A stretch of DNA of 47,690 nucleotides from CAYVOX01 sp964453035 (GCA_964453035.1 CAYVOX010000008.1:1-47690); one strand, 5' to 3'; positions 17,831-25,577 are shown, counted from the first letter of the stretch. The notes: generated from the letters alone by a model not told the origin. Program-made: numbers and translations.

Positions 17831-18178
17831 TTAGTTGCCGCTTTTTACCTGGGCAAGAAATTCAACAACCACCTGCCTCAACATTTTTTCCGGTAAAGCC
17901 CCCACCTGCCGGTAGGCAATTTTCCCCTTGGTGATAAACAGCATCGTTGGAATACCCTGGATGCCATAGCGTGTCATCCATTCCGGGTTTTCATCGGTAT
18001 TGACTTTTGCAATAACGAGCGTGCCGGCAAATTCTTTGGCAATTTTATCCAGGATAGGAGCAACCATTCGGCAAGGGCCGCACCACGGCGCCCAAAAATC
18101 GACAATCACAGGCAACGGGTTCTGCAAAACCGTCTTTTCAAATGCCGCATCCGTAACATGAACCGGTTCGTTAATCAT
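17831..18178 (-). CDS. trxA: Thioredoxin
   Basis: 115 aa, normal thioredoxin length. The active site is DFWAPWCGPCRMVAP, with the redox pair Cys33/Cys36, and the cis-Pro loop is GIQGIPTMLFI. It reduces protein disulphides in the cytoplasm using electrons from thioredoxin reductase, which is not in this window. The ATG at 18178 follows GAGGAGATTTT. It lies 98 bp downstream of the regulator gene, with an extended -10 promoter in between and a strong terminator behind it, so it is probably transcribed on its own as well as by read-through from the signalling operon. Confidence 0.95.
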   Translation of the reverse strand: MINEPVHVTDAAFEKTVLQNPLPVIVDFWAPWCGPCRMVAPILDKIAKEFAGTLVIAKVNTDENPEWMTRYGIQGIPTMLFITKGKIAYRQVGALPEKMLRQVVVEFLAQVKSGN

Positions 18179-18205
18179 AAAATCTCCTCATATTTATTTG
18201 CCAAA

Positions 18206-18214
18206 AGTATAACA
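18206..18214 (-). promoter_or_regulatory. Extended -10 promoter of trxA
   Basis: The minus strand carries TGTTATACT (18214-18206), an extended -10 with TG one base before the box. No good -35 is seen at 17 bases. The predicted start near 18199 leaves a leader of about 20 nt. Confidence 0.55.
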
Positions 18215-18276
18215 TAATATCAATAGCTGTCCTTTCAAACGTAGACCTGTAATAGGTTTTTGGGTCCTCACTGCTC

Positions 18277-18999
18277 CTAACCGTTTTTCCGTTGGTAATC
18301 CACAAACCGGTAACCCACGCCGCGTTCGGTCATAATGTATTTGGGGTTGGCCGGGTCAATTTCCAATTTTTGGCGCAAATAATTAATATACAGGCGCACG
18401 TAATGCGGCTCATCCCGATACTCATATCCCCACACCTTTGAAAGCAATTGATCATAGGTCATCACCCAGCCAGCGTTTTGCACCAGGTGATAAAGCAACC
18501 GGTATTCCGTCGGGCGCAGCTTAACCAGTTGCCTCCCAACCCACACCTCACGTTTGCCAAAATCAATCTTCAGATTGTCATCCACCTCAATGACTTCGCG
18601 TCCCCCCGCTGAGCCAACCTCATTCCGCCGCAGCACAGCCCGCACCCTGCTGACCAGCTCTCGCGGGCTAAACGGCTTTGTGACGTAGTCATCCGCCCCA
18701 AGTTCCAACCCCCGTACACGATCGTCCTCTTCACCCTTAGCGGTTAACATGATAACCGGAACCATGCTGATTTCCCGAATCATTTCCAGCACCTGAAAGC
18801 CGTCAATATCTGGCATCATGACGTCCAGAATGACAAGGTCCGGCATTTCATCTCTCAGCATTTGGATGGCTTTTGAGCCCCGGTAAGCCTCAACCACCTG
18901 GAACCCATCGTGCTCCAGGTTCAGACGGATAAAACGTGCCATCCGCTCTTCATCATCCACCACCAGAATGACGCGATTCTTGAATTGCTCGTCTGGCAT
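18277..18999 (-). CDS. OmpR/PhoB-family response regulator without a neighbouring histidine kinase
   Basis: 240 aa from the ATG at 18999, which has AGGGAG eight bases upstream; a GTG at 19008 would add three residues. The receiver domain (about 8-120) has the acidic pair Asp15/Asp16 (VVDDEER), phosphoacceptor Asp59 (LVILDVMMPD), the switch Thr in MLTAKGEED and Lys in VTKPFSPREL. The C-terminal winged helix (about 140-235) has LRPTEYRLLYHLVQN and the recognition region YVRLYINYLRQKLE with RGVGYRF. It should bind DNA on phosphorylation. No histidine kinase is nearby; instead it ends an operon of Ser/Thr kinase, PP2C, vWA and FHA genes, five bases after the 79-aa gene, so cross-regulation is plausible but unproven. 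Confidence 0.92.
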   Translation of the reverse strand: MPDEQFKNRVILVVDDEERMARFIRLNLEHDGFQVVEAYRGSKAIQMLRDEMPDLVILDVMMPDIDGFQVLEMIREISMVPVIMLTAKGEEDDRVRGLELGADDYVTKPFSPRELVSRVRAVLRRNEVGSAGGREVIEVDDNLKIDFGKREVWVGRQLVKLRPTEYRLLYHLVQNAGWVMTYDQLLSKVWGYEYRDEPHYVRLYINYLRQKLEIDPANPKYIMTERGVGYRFVDYQRKNG

Positions 19000-19004
19000 C
19001 AGTC

Positions 19005-19244
19005 TCACTCCCTCACAAAGGTGATAATTTCCTCCTCTTCTTGAGAGGGAAGAATTTCAATGAAGCTCACTCTGGAAATTGGCCACATAACAGTTGTAAC
19101 ATTAGCCTCTAAATAGGAAACGTCTTTTCCATCCCGGCGGCGCGGATGTTTTAAGATAATCATCGTATCAGAAAGCTTCGGCAAGGATTCCATCTCTCCT
19201 AAAACCGGGTCCTCATTCGAAATGTGCACAATAACGGTTGGCAT
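19005..19244 (-). CDS. Small conserved-looking protein of unknown function in the signalling operon
   Basis: 79 aa, acidic C-terminus (PSQEEEEIITFVRE), no membrane segment, no Cys and no motif I recognise. A central stretch KHPRRRDGKDVSYLEANVT is basic, then beta-like (TTVMWPISRVSFIEILPS), so it could be a small beta-rich domain. The reading frame is credible because it fits exactly between its neighbours: it starts two bases after the FHA gene's stop region, has an AAAGGTTAG site before its ATG, and stops five bases before the regulator's ATG. It may be an adaptor between the FHA protein and the response regulator, but that is a guess from position only. Confidence 0.7.
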   Translation of the reverse strand: MPTVIVHISNEDPVLGEMESLPKLSDTMIILKHPRRRDGKDVSYLEANVTTVMWPISRVSFIEILPSQEEEEIITFVRE

Positions 19245-19246
19245 GT

Positions 19247-19780
19247 CTAACCTTTCCCATCCACCATGCGAACAAGTATTTGAATCTTGAGCTTTCCCAG
19301 TGAAACCACATCCCCATGGTTGACCGGGTAATCAATATGCGGCATGATTTTTTGGCCATTCACCCTGGTGCCATTGGAGGATCCCAGGTCGGTGATGATG
19401 ATTTTCTGCTCATTGACCTTCAACGTCGCATGTAATCTGGAGACTCCCTGGGTGTAAGCATCGTAAGGTGAAAAATCCACATCCGGTAAAATCGGCTGGC
19501 CCTCAGTTGTCCGCCCCAGCGAATATTCCGCCCGGTCGGTCAGGTGCAGGATTTGACCGCTATCCACCAGGTAAAGCGAAATGGAGATACCCAAGCCCTC
19601 CAACGGGTTCTTTTTCCCCTGCAGGGGATTCGAATCCGGTAGGGCGGTTTCACTGCCAGATGCTTTTTTACCAAAGAGTTGGGTGTCAATATGCTCAATT
19701 AAAACCAGTTGCGCCCCGCATTCGCTGCAGAACAATGCGCCTGATATTTCCTGGTGGTGACAGTTGGGACATAAGATCAT
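19247..19780 (-). CDS. Zinc-ribbon and FHA-domain protein
   Basis: 177 aa. Residues 1-25 form a zinc ribbon (CPNCHHQ and CSECGAQ; Cys4, 7, 18, 21). A flexible polar linker follows to about residue 65. The FHA domain fills the rest, with the phosphothreonine-binding marks YSLGRTTEG (Gly89-Arg90), GVSRLHATL (Ser114, His117) and DLGSSNGTRVNG (Asn136). FHA domains read phosphothreonine on proteins, so its partner is probably the Ser/Thr kinase encoded upstream in the same operon or one of that kinase's targets. It starts three bases after the stop of the J-domain/vWA gene. No membrane segment is present. Confidence 0.9.
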   Translation of the reverse strand: MILCPNCHHQEISGALFCSECGAQLVLIEHIDTQLFGKKASGSETALPDSNPLQGKKNPLEGLGISISLYLVDSGQILHLTDRAEYSLGRTTEGQPILPDVDFSPYDAYTQGVSRLHATLKVNEQKIIITDLGSSNGTRVNGQKIMPHIDYPVNHGDVVSLGKLKIQILVRMVDGKG

Positions 19781-19783
19781 GAT

Positions 19784-21244
19784 TTACTTAGGCTCCAAAC
19801 CCGAAGGTAAGAACAAGGCTCGTGTCGCGTATTTTATCCGTTTATCGCCATCTTTGCTAAAAGAATGACTCTGACGGATATTTTCTGCCTCAACCAGCAC
19901 CTCATGCGCCAGGGTGCGATCTCCCTGCGACAGCAGGTTGGTTGCCAGGTATTGTAAATGGCGGGTTGCCGACTCAATCTTCCCTTCGGCTACTTCTTTG
20001 CGCGCCTTTTCCTGCAGGCGGTACATGGTAATTTGCGACATCGCTTCCACCACGTTGGCAGGAGGGATTTCAGAGTCAAATCCGCTGGCTACCGCCATAT
20101 TTGCCCTCACAAGAATCCTCGACCTGGTTTCAATGCCTCTCGCCAGGTCCAACCACAACTTGCCCCTGAACAATTCCAGCTCTTTTACTTCTTCCGGTGC
20201 CCGTTTGACTTTGAATTCAAACAAAACCCTTAAGCGATTATTATATAGCAAATCACCAAGAATCAGGTTGCTACGGTTACCCAGAGGGTTGCTTTCCGGT
20301 TCAATTCTAAAGCTGTACAGCAAATCAACCTCCGGCGAAAGAGTCAAATCCAGGCGAAGCCCCTCGGCAAAGAGCAGGTTGATGCTGTTAATCTTGGCAT
20401 TAAAGAATTCCTGTAATTCCCTGTCCGACTTGATGAAGATTGCGTTCCCGCCTGTCTTTGAACTCAACTCATCCAGAAACGCGTCATTCCACTCATGCCC
20501 CAGACCCAACGCGTGGATAGTGACCCCTCCTTGCGTAGCTCTTTCTGACAGCGCCAGGCATTTCGGTTCATCTCCATATGTATGCCCATCCGTCAACAGC
20601 ATTAATTGGCGCTTCGTCTTTATCCCCCGTATCAGGTTCAGTTGTTCCAATCCAGCTTCAAGCCCACGAGCCAATTCAGTACTACCGCCTGTTCTTATGA
20701 GGCTTATTCTCCCTTCAAATTTCTTAACTTCCGCTGCCCGGGTTGGCGGAATGAGAACCTCTGCCCGGTCGCTGAACACCACCACTGAAATCCAATCCTG
20801 CGGTTTCAAATTCCTGATGAGCTTCAGAACACTGGCTTTAACCATATCCATTCGCTCGCCCTGCATGGATGTCGAACGGTCTATCACCAGAGAAATATGC
20901 GCGGAAGGAATTTTGGATTTATCTGGCTGAGCCGCAGTCGAAATTTCGAGCAACGCATAGACAAGCTGCGCTTCGGCTGAGGGTTTGAGCGTCTTTCTGC
21001 TCCAAAAGAAATTGGTCTGAAGCTGCGGGTCAGGTGGTGCAGGAGGCAGCGAATGGTCATAATCACTTCTTCTGACAGGGTCTGAGAGAACCTCGTAGGC
21101 CTCATGCGCTGACAGGAATTGATCCTTAGCTCCAGGGTCAAGGTTGACGTCTGGATGCAGTGAACGCGCCGCCGCAAAATACGCCTCCCGGATTTCCTCC
21201 GGTGATGCGTCTCGCGATAATCCTAAAATGCGATAGTATTCCAA
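19784..21244 (-). CDS. J-domain and von Willebrand A-domain fusion protein
   Basis: 486 aa. Residues 1-65 are a DnaJ J-domain (MEYYRILGLSRDASPEEIRE, HPD at 30-32), the signature that stimulates DnaK ATPase. After a Pro-rich linker, residues 95-290 form a vWA domain with an intact metal-ion-dependent adhesion site: DRSTS (Asp122, Ser124, Ser126), GGSTELARGL and LLTDGHTYGDE. Residues 290-400 look like the beta-sandwich that often follows vWA domains, and the last 70 residues are helical. The start is a TTG at 21244 behind AGGTGAAGG. It lies between the PP2C and FHA genes. By family, vWA proteins assemble partner proteins through a bound metal ion; linking this to a J-domain suggests a chaperone-recruiting scaffold (inference). 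Confidence 0.9.
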   Translation of the reverse strand: MEYYRILGLSRDASPEEIREAYFAAARSLHPDVNLDPGAKDQFLSAHEAYEVLSDPVRRSDYDHSLPPAPPDPQLQTNFFWSRKTLKPSAEAQLVYALLEISTAAQPDKSKIPSAHISLVIDRSTSMQGERMDMVKASVLKLIRNLKPQDWISVVVFSDRAEVLIPPTRAAEVKKFEGRISLIRTGGSTELARGLEAGLEQLNLIRGIKTKRQLMLLTDGHTYGDEPKCLALSERATQGGVTIHALGLGHEWNDAFLDELSSKTGGNAIFIKSDRELQEFFNAKINSINLLFAEGLRLDLTLSPEVDLLYSFRIEPESNPLGNRSNLILGDLLYNNRLRVLFEFKVKRAPEEVKELELFRGKLWLDLARGIETRSRILVRANMAVASGFDSEIPPANVVEAMSQITMYRLQEKARKEVAEGKIESATRHLQYLATNLLSQGDRTLAHEVLVEAENIRQSHSFSKDGDKRIKYATRALFLPSGLEPK

Positions 21245-21269
21245 CCTTCACCTGCACCCACAGAAATCT

Positions 21270-22166
21270 TCACAAATGCTTGACCAGTATCGCGCTGATG
21301 TTATCTGGTCCGCCAGCCAGGTTTGCCGCATCAACCAACCTGTGACACGCCATACTCGGATCGGGGTTCTGCTTCACAATCCGCTTCATTTCCTCATCAG
21401 CAACACAACCCCACAAACCATCGCTGCAAACCAGTAGATAACCATGACGTGGGAACATGTGCGTATGAATATCTGGTGTAAATGGTTCAAGCTGGCCAAT
21501 CGCACGATAGACCACATTTCTTTGTGGATACACTTTGGCCTGCTCTTCACTCAACTGACCCAATTCCACCAATCTGTGCACCAGTGTGTGATCCTGAGTT
21601 AATAGCTGGATTTGGTCTTCGTGAATAAAATAAGCCCGGCTATCTCCGACGTGCGCCAGGGTTACCTGTTCCCCCATGATAAGGGCAGCCGTCAGCGTGG
21701 TACCACCACCTGGGGCTTTCTTCACCACAATCTCTTGCGCTGCATTAACAGCCTGCTCCATGATCTCCTGCAGGCTTTCGCTCTGCAATTCCGGCTCCAC
21801 GCTCATCACTTTCGCAAACAGGGTGCGCATCACATAATCTTGCACCACCCTCGCAGCCGTTTCACTGGCAACCTCCCCATGCTGATGCCCCCCCATCCCA
21901 TCAGCTACAATGAACAGACCAACAGCCGTCTGCCCTTTCTCGTCTGAGATTACAGAATTAATGAAGAACAGAGCATCTTCGTTGTGTTCCCTCTGGCGCC
22001 CAACCGATTGACCCGTACCCACCTGCAACTGAATTGGATAAAAGTCAACCTCCTCTTCCACGACTGTCTCAGGATTTCGGGGTACAGGTATGGTCAGGGG
22101 TTCCTCTTTTATCGGCGCATTGCCTTTTTTATCGTTTCCAAGTATCTTTCGGATGATGTCAATCAC
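21270..22166 (-). CDS. PP2C-type Ser/Thr protein phosphatase
   Basis: 298 aa. Residues 1-50 are a polar N-terminal extension, then a PP2C catalytic domain: GRQREHNEDALFF (metal-binding Glu/Asp), FIVADGMGGHQHGEVAS (the DGMGG core), TLAHVGDSRAYF, and LLVCSDGLWGCVADEEM with GGPDNISAILV at the end. These residues hold the Mn/Mg pair that hydrolyses phosphoserine and phosphothreonine. It is the expected antagonist of the kinase encoded 22 bases upstream. The start is GTG at 22166 preceded by a strong GGAGGG site. No membrane segment is present, so it acts in the cytoplasm. Confidence 0.95.
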   Translation of the reverse strand: MIDIIRKILGNDKKGNAPIKEEPLTIPVPRNPETVVEEEVDFYPIQLQVGTGQSVGRQREHNEDALFFINSVISDEKGQTAVGLFIVADGMGGHQHGEVASETAARVVQDYVMRTLFAKVMSVEPELQSESLQEIMEQAVNAAQEIVVKKAPGGGTTLTAALIMGEQVTLAHVGDSRAYFIHEDQIQLLTQDHTLVHRLVELGQLSEEQAKVYPQRNVVYRAIGQLEPFTPDIHTHMFPRHGYLLVCSDGLWGCVADEEMKRIVKQNPDPSMACHRLVDAANLAGGPDNISAILVKHL

Positions 22167-22188
22167 ATTCCCTCCAGAAAAATGCAGC

Positions 22189-24069
22189 CTACACGGGTAT
22201 GGCGTAGATTTTGTGGTCGTGCGAACCGATATAAATCACATCATTATTCACCACTGGTGCGCCAGTGATTGGACCGCCAGTCGTAAATTTCCAGCGCAGC
22301 CTTCCGGTGCGATACTCCAGGCAAAACAAGTTCCCGTCAGCAGCCCCGCAATAAACAGAATCCTTATAAACAATGGGAGAACCGCTCACCTGGTGCTCCG
22401 TTTTGAATCGCCAGATTTCCTTGGCATTTGAGGAATCCAGGCAATAGATATGCTCATCCGCTGAGCCAAAAATCAGGTAGTTGTCAATTCTGAATGGGCT
22501 GGAGCTGGTGCCCTTGCCCATCCTGAACCTCCAGATCACCCACCCCGACTTGGCATCCAGCGCATAAAAAGTGGTATCCAGCGCACCGAAGAAAACCATG
22601 CCTTTCTCAACCAGCGGAGAGGTTAAGATTCCCCGCTTGGCTTTATACCGCCAGCGAACGTGACCGTGATAATCCAGGCAGCAAATATCCCCGTTATCAT
22701 CCCCGTAAATGATTTGATCCTGCGTGATGAAAGGTGTTGAGCGAATCGCCCCTGAAGCCTCAACTTTCCAGGTAGTTGTGCCAGTCACCAGGTTAACGGC
22801 GTGCAAATATCCATCGTCTGAGCCAATGATGATTTGAGACTCCACCTGGCGCGGTGAAGAACGTATCGGTCCTCCGGTCTGGTATGTCCAGTTGACTTTG
22901 CCAGTCTTGGTGATAACGCTGTAAAGATTACCATCTGCTGAGCCAAAATAAACTGCGTCCCCGGCTACCAAAGGTTTGGAGACAATCCCACCTTCGGTCG
23001 GAAACTTCCACAAAAACGTTCCATCTTTCGCATTAAGCGCATACAAATTATTGTCCAGCGCGCCTGTGAATAAAACGTCGTTATGCAAAGTTGGCGAACC
23101 ACGCACCTCGTCTTCGCAGGTGAACGTCCATGCAGGCTTGATTTTCTCCCCCACATTAACCGTTTCACCCGGCACGCCCATCTGCGAGAGCGTCCCTGTT
23201 TGCCGGGCAACTGAAATCAAAGCTTCCTTCATCGCAATGACGTTGGCATATCGCTGACTTGCATTGTAGTTGAGCGCCGTGTTGACCACCGCCTCCAGTT
23301 CTATGGATACCGAAGGATTAATTTTTCGGATCGGCCGCTCTGCAAAAGTAAAAGGTGCTTCCAGACGCGGGTCTCGCCGGGTTAGAAGATGATGCATGGT
23401 AGCTCCCAGCGCGTAAATATCAGCCTGCTGAGAAGCCTCGCCTCGATACTGCTCAGGCGGTGAATAACCCTCCGTACCGATCATTGTCCCCTTTTGCCCC
23501 TCAGTAAAGATCTTGGCAATCCCAAAATCAATCAACATAACGTGATTGTCGTGGTTGATCATGACATTGGAAGGCTTGATATCCCTGAAAATGATTGGCT
23601 CAGGTTTGTGGCCATGCAGGTAAGCCAGCACATCGCACAGTTCCACCATCCACTGCACAACCTGAATCTCATCCAGGAAGCCCTTTGAATTATTGATAAT
23701 GGCTTCCAGATCTTTCCCATTGATGTATTCCTCAACCAGGTAGGAACGCTCATTAAACGTGAAGAAATCGAAGATTTTAGGAATGGATGGATGCGCCAGC
23801 GAAACAAGGATGTGGGCTTCGCGTTCAAAATTCTGTTTGATGGTCTGCCTGACTAGGGGATCTCGCGCCTGGATGAACATTTCCTTGATGGCTACCAGTT
23901 TCACCACGTTAGGAAAATGCATATCTCTGGCGCGATAGACCGATCCCATTCCACCAATTCCAATCACTTCCTGGATGAGATAGCGGTTTGCCAGGGTAAT
24001 TCCGGGAGGCAGTTGCTTGGTGTTCCCGGAGGGAAGGTCAAAATTTTGGGTGATATTTTTCGTGTCCAG
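22189..24069 (-). CDS. Soluble Ser/Thr protein kinase with C-terminal beta-propeller; probable CTG start
   Basis: I extend this to a CTG at 24069 (626 aa). The next standard start, GTG at 23967, would remove the first kinase strand (ANRYLIQEVIGIGGMGSVY), no ATG/GTG/TTG exists between it and the in-frame stop, and the CTG sits five bases after GGGGAGG. Kinase domain about 29-285: glycine loop GIGGMGSVY, VAIK lysine 62, IIFRDIKPSN (Phe-Arg-Asp 161-163 instead of HRD), DFG 181-183, and GTEGYSPPEQYRG. From about 314 there are eight repeats of the type SADGNLYSV..TGKVNW (PQQ/WD-like), with the first half-strand completing the last blade. No membrane segment is seen, unlike PknB-type kinases. It heads the operon with PP2C, J-vWA and FHA genes. 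Confidence 0.9.
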   Translation of the reverse strand: MDTKNITQNFDLPSGNTKQLPPGITLANRYLIQEVIGIGGMGSVYRARDMHFPNVVKLVAIKEMFIQARDPLVRQTIKQNFEREAHILVSLAHPSIPKIFDFFTFNERSYLVEEYINGKDLEAIINNSKGFLDEIQVVQWMVELCDVLAYLHGHKPEPIIFRDIKPSNVMINHDNHVMLIDFGIAKIFTEGQKGTMIGTEGYSPPEQYRGEASQQADIYALGATMHHLLTRRDPRLEAPFTFAERPIRKINPSVSIELEAVVNTALNYNASQRYANVIAMKEALISVARQTGTLSQMGVPGETVNVGEKIKPAWTFTCEDEVRGSPTLHNDVLFTGALDNNLYALNAKDGTFLWKFPTEGGIVSKPLVAGDAVYFGSADGNLYSVITKTGKVNWTYQTGGPIRSSPRQVESQIIIGSDDGYLHAVNLVTGTTTWKVEASGAIRSTPFITQDQIIYGDDNGDICCLDYHGHVRWRYKAKRGILTSPLVEKGMVFFGALDTTFYALDAKSGWVIWRFRMGKGTSSSPFRIDNYLIFGSADEHIYCLDSSNAKEIWRFKTEHQVSGSPIVYKDSVYCGAADGNLFCLEYRTGRLRWKFTTGGPITGAPVVNNDVIYIGSHDHKIYAIPV

Positions 24070-24074
24070 GGTTA

Positions 24075-24081
24075 CCTCCCC
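24075..24081 (-). promoter_or_regulatory. Ribosome-binding site that points to a CTG start
   Basis: The minus strand reads GGGGAGG, a near-perfect anti-16S match, followed by TAACC and then CTG at 24069. No other start codon lies within reach, so this site is the main argument for CTG as the start of the kinase. Confidence 0.7.
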
Positions 24082-24133
24082 ACTCCATTGCGGGGAATTT
24101 CAATCTAGGGCGTATATCAAAATATTCCTTAAA

Positions 24134-24161
24134 ATTATATCCTCATTATGGATAATGACAA
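24134..24161 (-). promoter_or_regulatory. Sigma-70-type promoter of the kinase/phosphatase operon
   Basis: On the minus strand TTGTCA (24161-24156) and TATAAT (24139-24134) are 16 bases apart. The predicted start near 24127 leaves a leader of about 57 nt to the CTG at 24069. Confidence 0.75.
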
Positions 24162-24223
24162 CATGCCAGCGCCCACCTGACAAATTTGTTACTTCTCAAT
24201 ATTTTGAAGTTGAATATCTTTCT

Positions 24224-24252
24224 TTGACGGTTCACTGGCGATACAGTAAAAT
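24224..24252 (+). promoter_or_regulatory. Sigma-70-type promoter of the DUF362 gene
   Basis: TTGACG (24224-24229) and TAAAAT (24247-24252) are exactly 17 bases apart. The predicted start near 24259 gives a leader of about 41 nt containing AGGAG before the ATG at 24300. Confidence 0.8.
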
Positions 24253-24299
24253 ATCTATTGTGCTAAGTAAATATTGAGGATTATGGATAGGAGAAAAGA

Positions 24300-25523
24300 A
24301 TGAGCGATTTTCCAGGCAAAGGAAAGGTTGCGGTTGTAAAAACCTCTCCCGAAACCGTTCTCGAAGATATCGAAAATCTCATGCGGCTGGCCCAAGTGGA
24401 GGCCGCATTACCTAAAAATGTCACCACCGGCCTGAAGATTAATATTTCCTGGCAAACCTGGTATCCAGCCTGTTCTACCACCCCCTGGCAACTAGAAGGT
24501 GTGATAAAAGCTCTGCAGAAGTTCGGTTACTCTGACCTGGTTGGAATCCACAACGATACCGTGGTGGTGGATACCAGCGTTGGCGAAACCAACAACAAAC
24601 ACCGCTTTGTCACCGATAAATACAACATCCCCTGTGAATACCTCTACCAGCAAAACTTTGAATGGATTCGCTATGAACCCAAGAAACCCTTCCTGGTTCT
24701 GGATAAAGTCTATCCAGATGGCGTTTATATCCCCAAAGCGCTGATTGGAAAAAACATCCTTCACCTCCCCACCGTTAAAACCCATGTGTTTACCACCATC
24801 ACTGGCGCCATGAAAAACGCCTTCGGAGGCTTGCTCCACCGCCAACGCCATTGGACGCACTCCGTCATTCACGAAACCCTCGTTGATTTGCTCGCCATTC
24901 AACAGGATATTCACCCCGGTCTCTTTGCCGTCATGGATGGCACCTTTGCCGGTGATGGTCCTGGTCCCCGCGCCATGCGTTGGCACGAGAAAAACATCCT
25001 CCTCGCCTCTGCTGACCAGGTTGCCATTGATGCCGTCTCTGCCCGGTTACAGGGTTTTGACCCCATGTCCATCCCCTTCCTGCGCATGGCGCACGAAGCC
25101 GGCCTGGGGATTGCCAACCCGTCTGAAATTGAGATGGTTGGTTACGATATCAGCCAGGAAAAACCCTGGCAATTTGTCCAGGAGGATACTTTTGCATCCC
25201 GCGGGCAAAAGTTGATTTATCACGGCCCACTCAAGCCCTTCGAGAAGATCCTTCTGCAAAGCCCTCTGGTGCCCTGGAGTTACTTTGCCAGCAATTTCTA
25301 TCACAATGTTTACTGGTACCCCTTTGTAGGTCGCCAGCGCGTTGAGGCAGCCCTGCAAACCCCCTGGGGGCAGTTGTTCAAGAATTACGGCAACGGTGAA
25401 GTGGTCATGCCGGGGATGGAGCCTAAAACCGTGGTTCAGGCCGGGGTTGCTGCCGCTGCAGCAGCTGCCTTCCTGGTTGGAGCGGCTGTTGTGTTATCAA
25501 AATCGGGTAAGAAAGACCAATAA
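24300..25523 (+). CDS. DUF362-domain protein with a C-terminal membrane anchor
   Basis: 407 aa. The DUF362 domain covers about residues 8-300, with GLKINISWQTWYPACSTTPW near the start, then ILHLPTVKTHVFTTITGAMKNAFGG split over one helix, and MDGTFAGDGPGPRAM, motifs this family shares with ferredoxin-fused DUF362 proteins. No 4Fe-4S cysteine pairs are present, so it lacks the ferredoxin part. Residues about 378-400 (VVQAGVAAAAAAAFLVGAAV) form a membrane helix followed by a short basic tail, so most of the protein is probably cytoplasmic and tail-anchored. The function of DUF362 is not established. It has its own promoter and a strong AGGAGAAAAG site, and lies 54 bases ahead of the glutamine synthetase gene. 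Confidence 0.85.
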   Translation: MSDFPGKGKVAVVKTSPETVLEDIENLMRLAQVEAALPKNVTTGLKINISWQTWYPACSTTPWQLEGVIKALQKFGYSDLVGIHNDTVVVDTSVGETNNKHRFVTDKYNIPCEYLYQQNFEWIRYEPKKPFLVLDKVYPDGVYIPKALIGKNILHLPTVKTHVFTTITGAMKNAFGGLLHRQRHWTHSVIHETLVDLLAIQQDIHPGLFAVMDGTFAGDGPGPRAMRWHEKNILLASADQVAIDAVSARLQGFDPMSIPFLRMAHEAGLGIANPSEIEMVGYDISQEKPWQFVQEDTFASRGQKLIYHGPLKPFEKILLQSPLVPWSYFASNFYHNVYWYPFVGRQRVEAALQTPWGQLFKNYGNGEVVMPGMEPKTVVQAGVAAAAAAAFLVGAAVVLSKSGKKDQ

Positions 25524-25577
25524 TTCATCTCATGGAGGCGCCAGTCGCCTCCAATTCTTAAGGTTAGAAAGGGAACC

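Noticed and set aside
19914..20930. 338-codon open frame on the plus strand
   Set aside because: It lies entirely opposite the J-domain/vWA gene, is Ser/Arg/Leu-rich with no domain, and has no ribosome-binding site; it is the antisense shadow of a clear gene.
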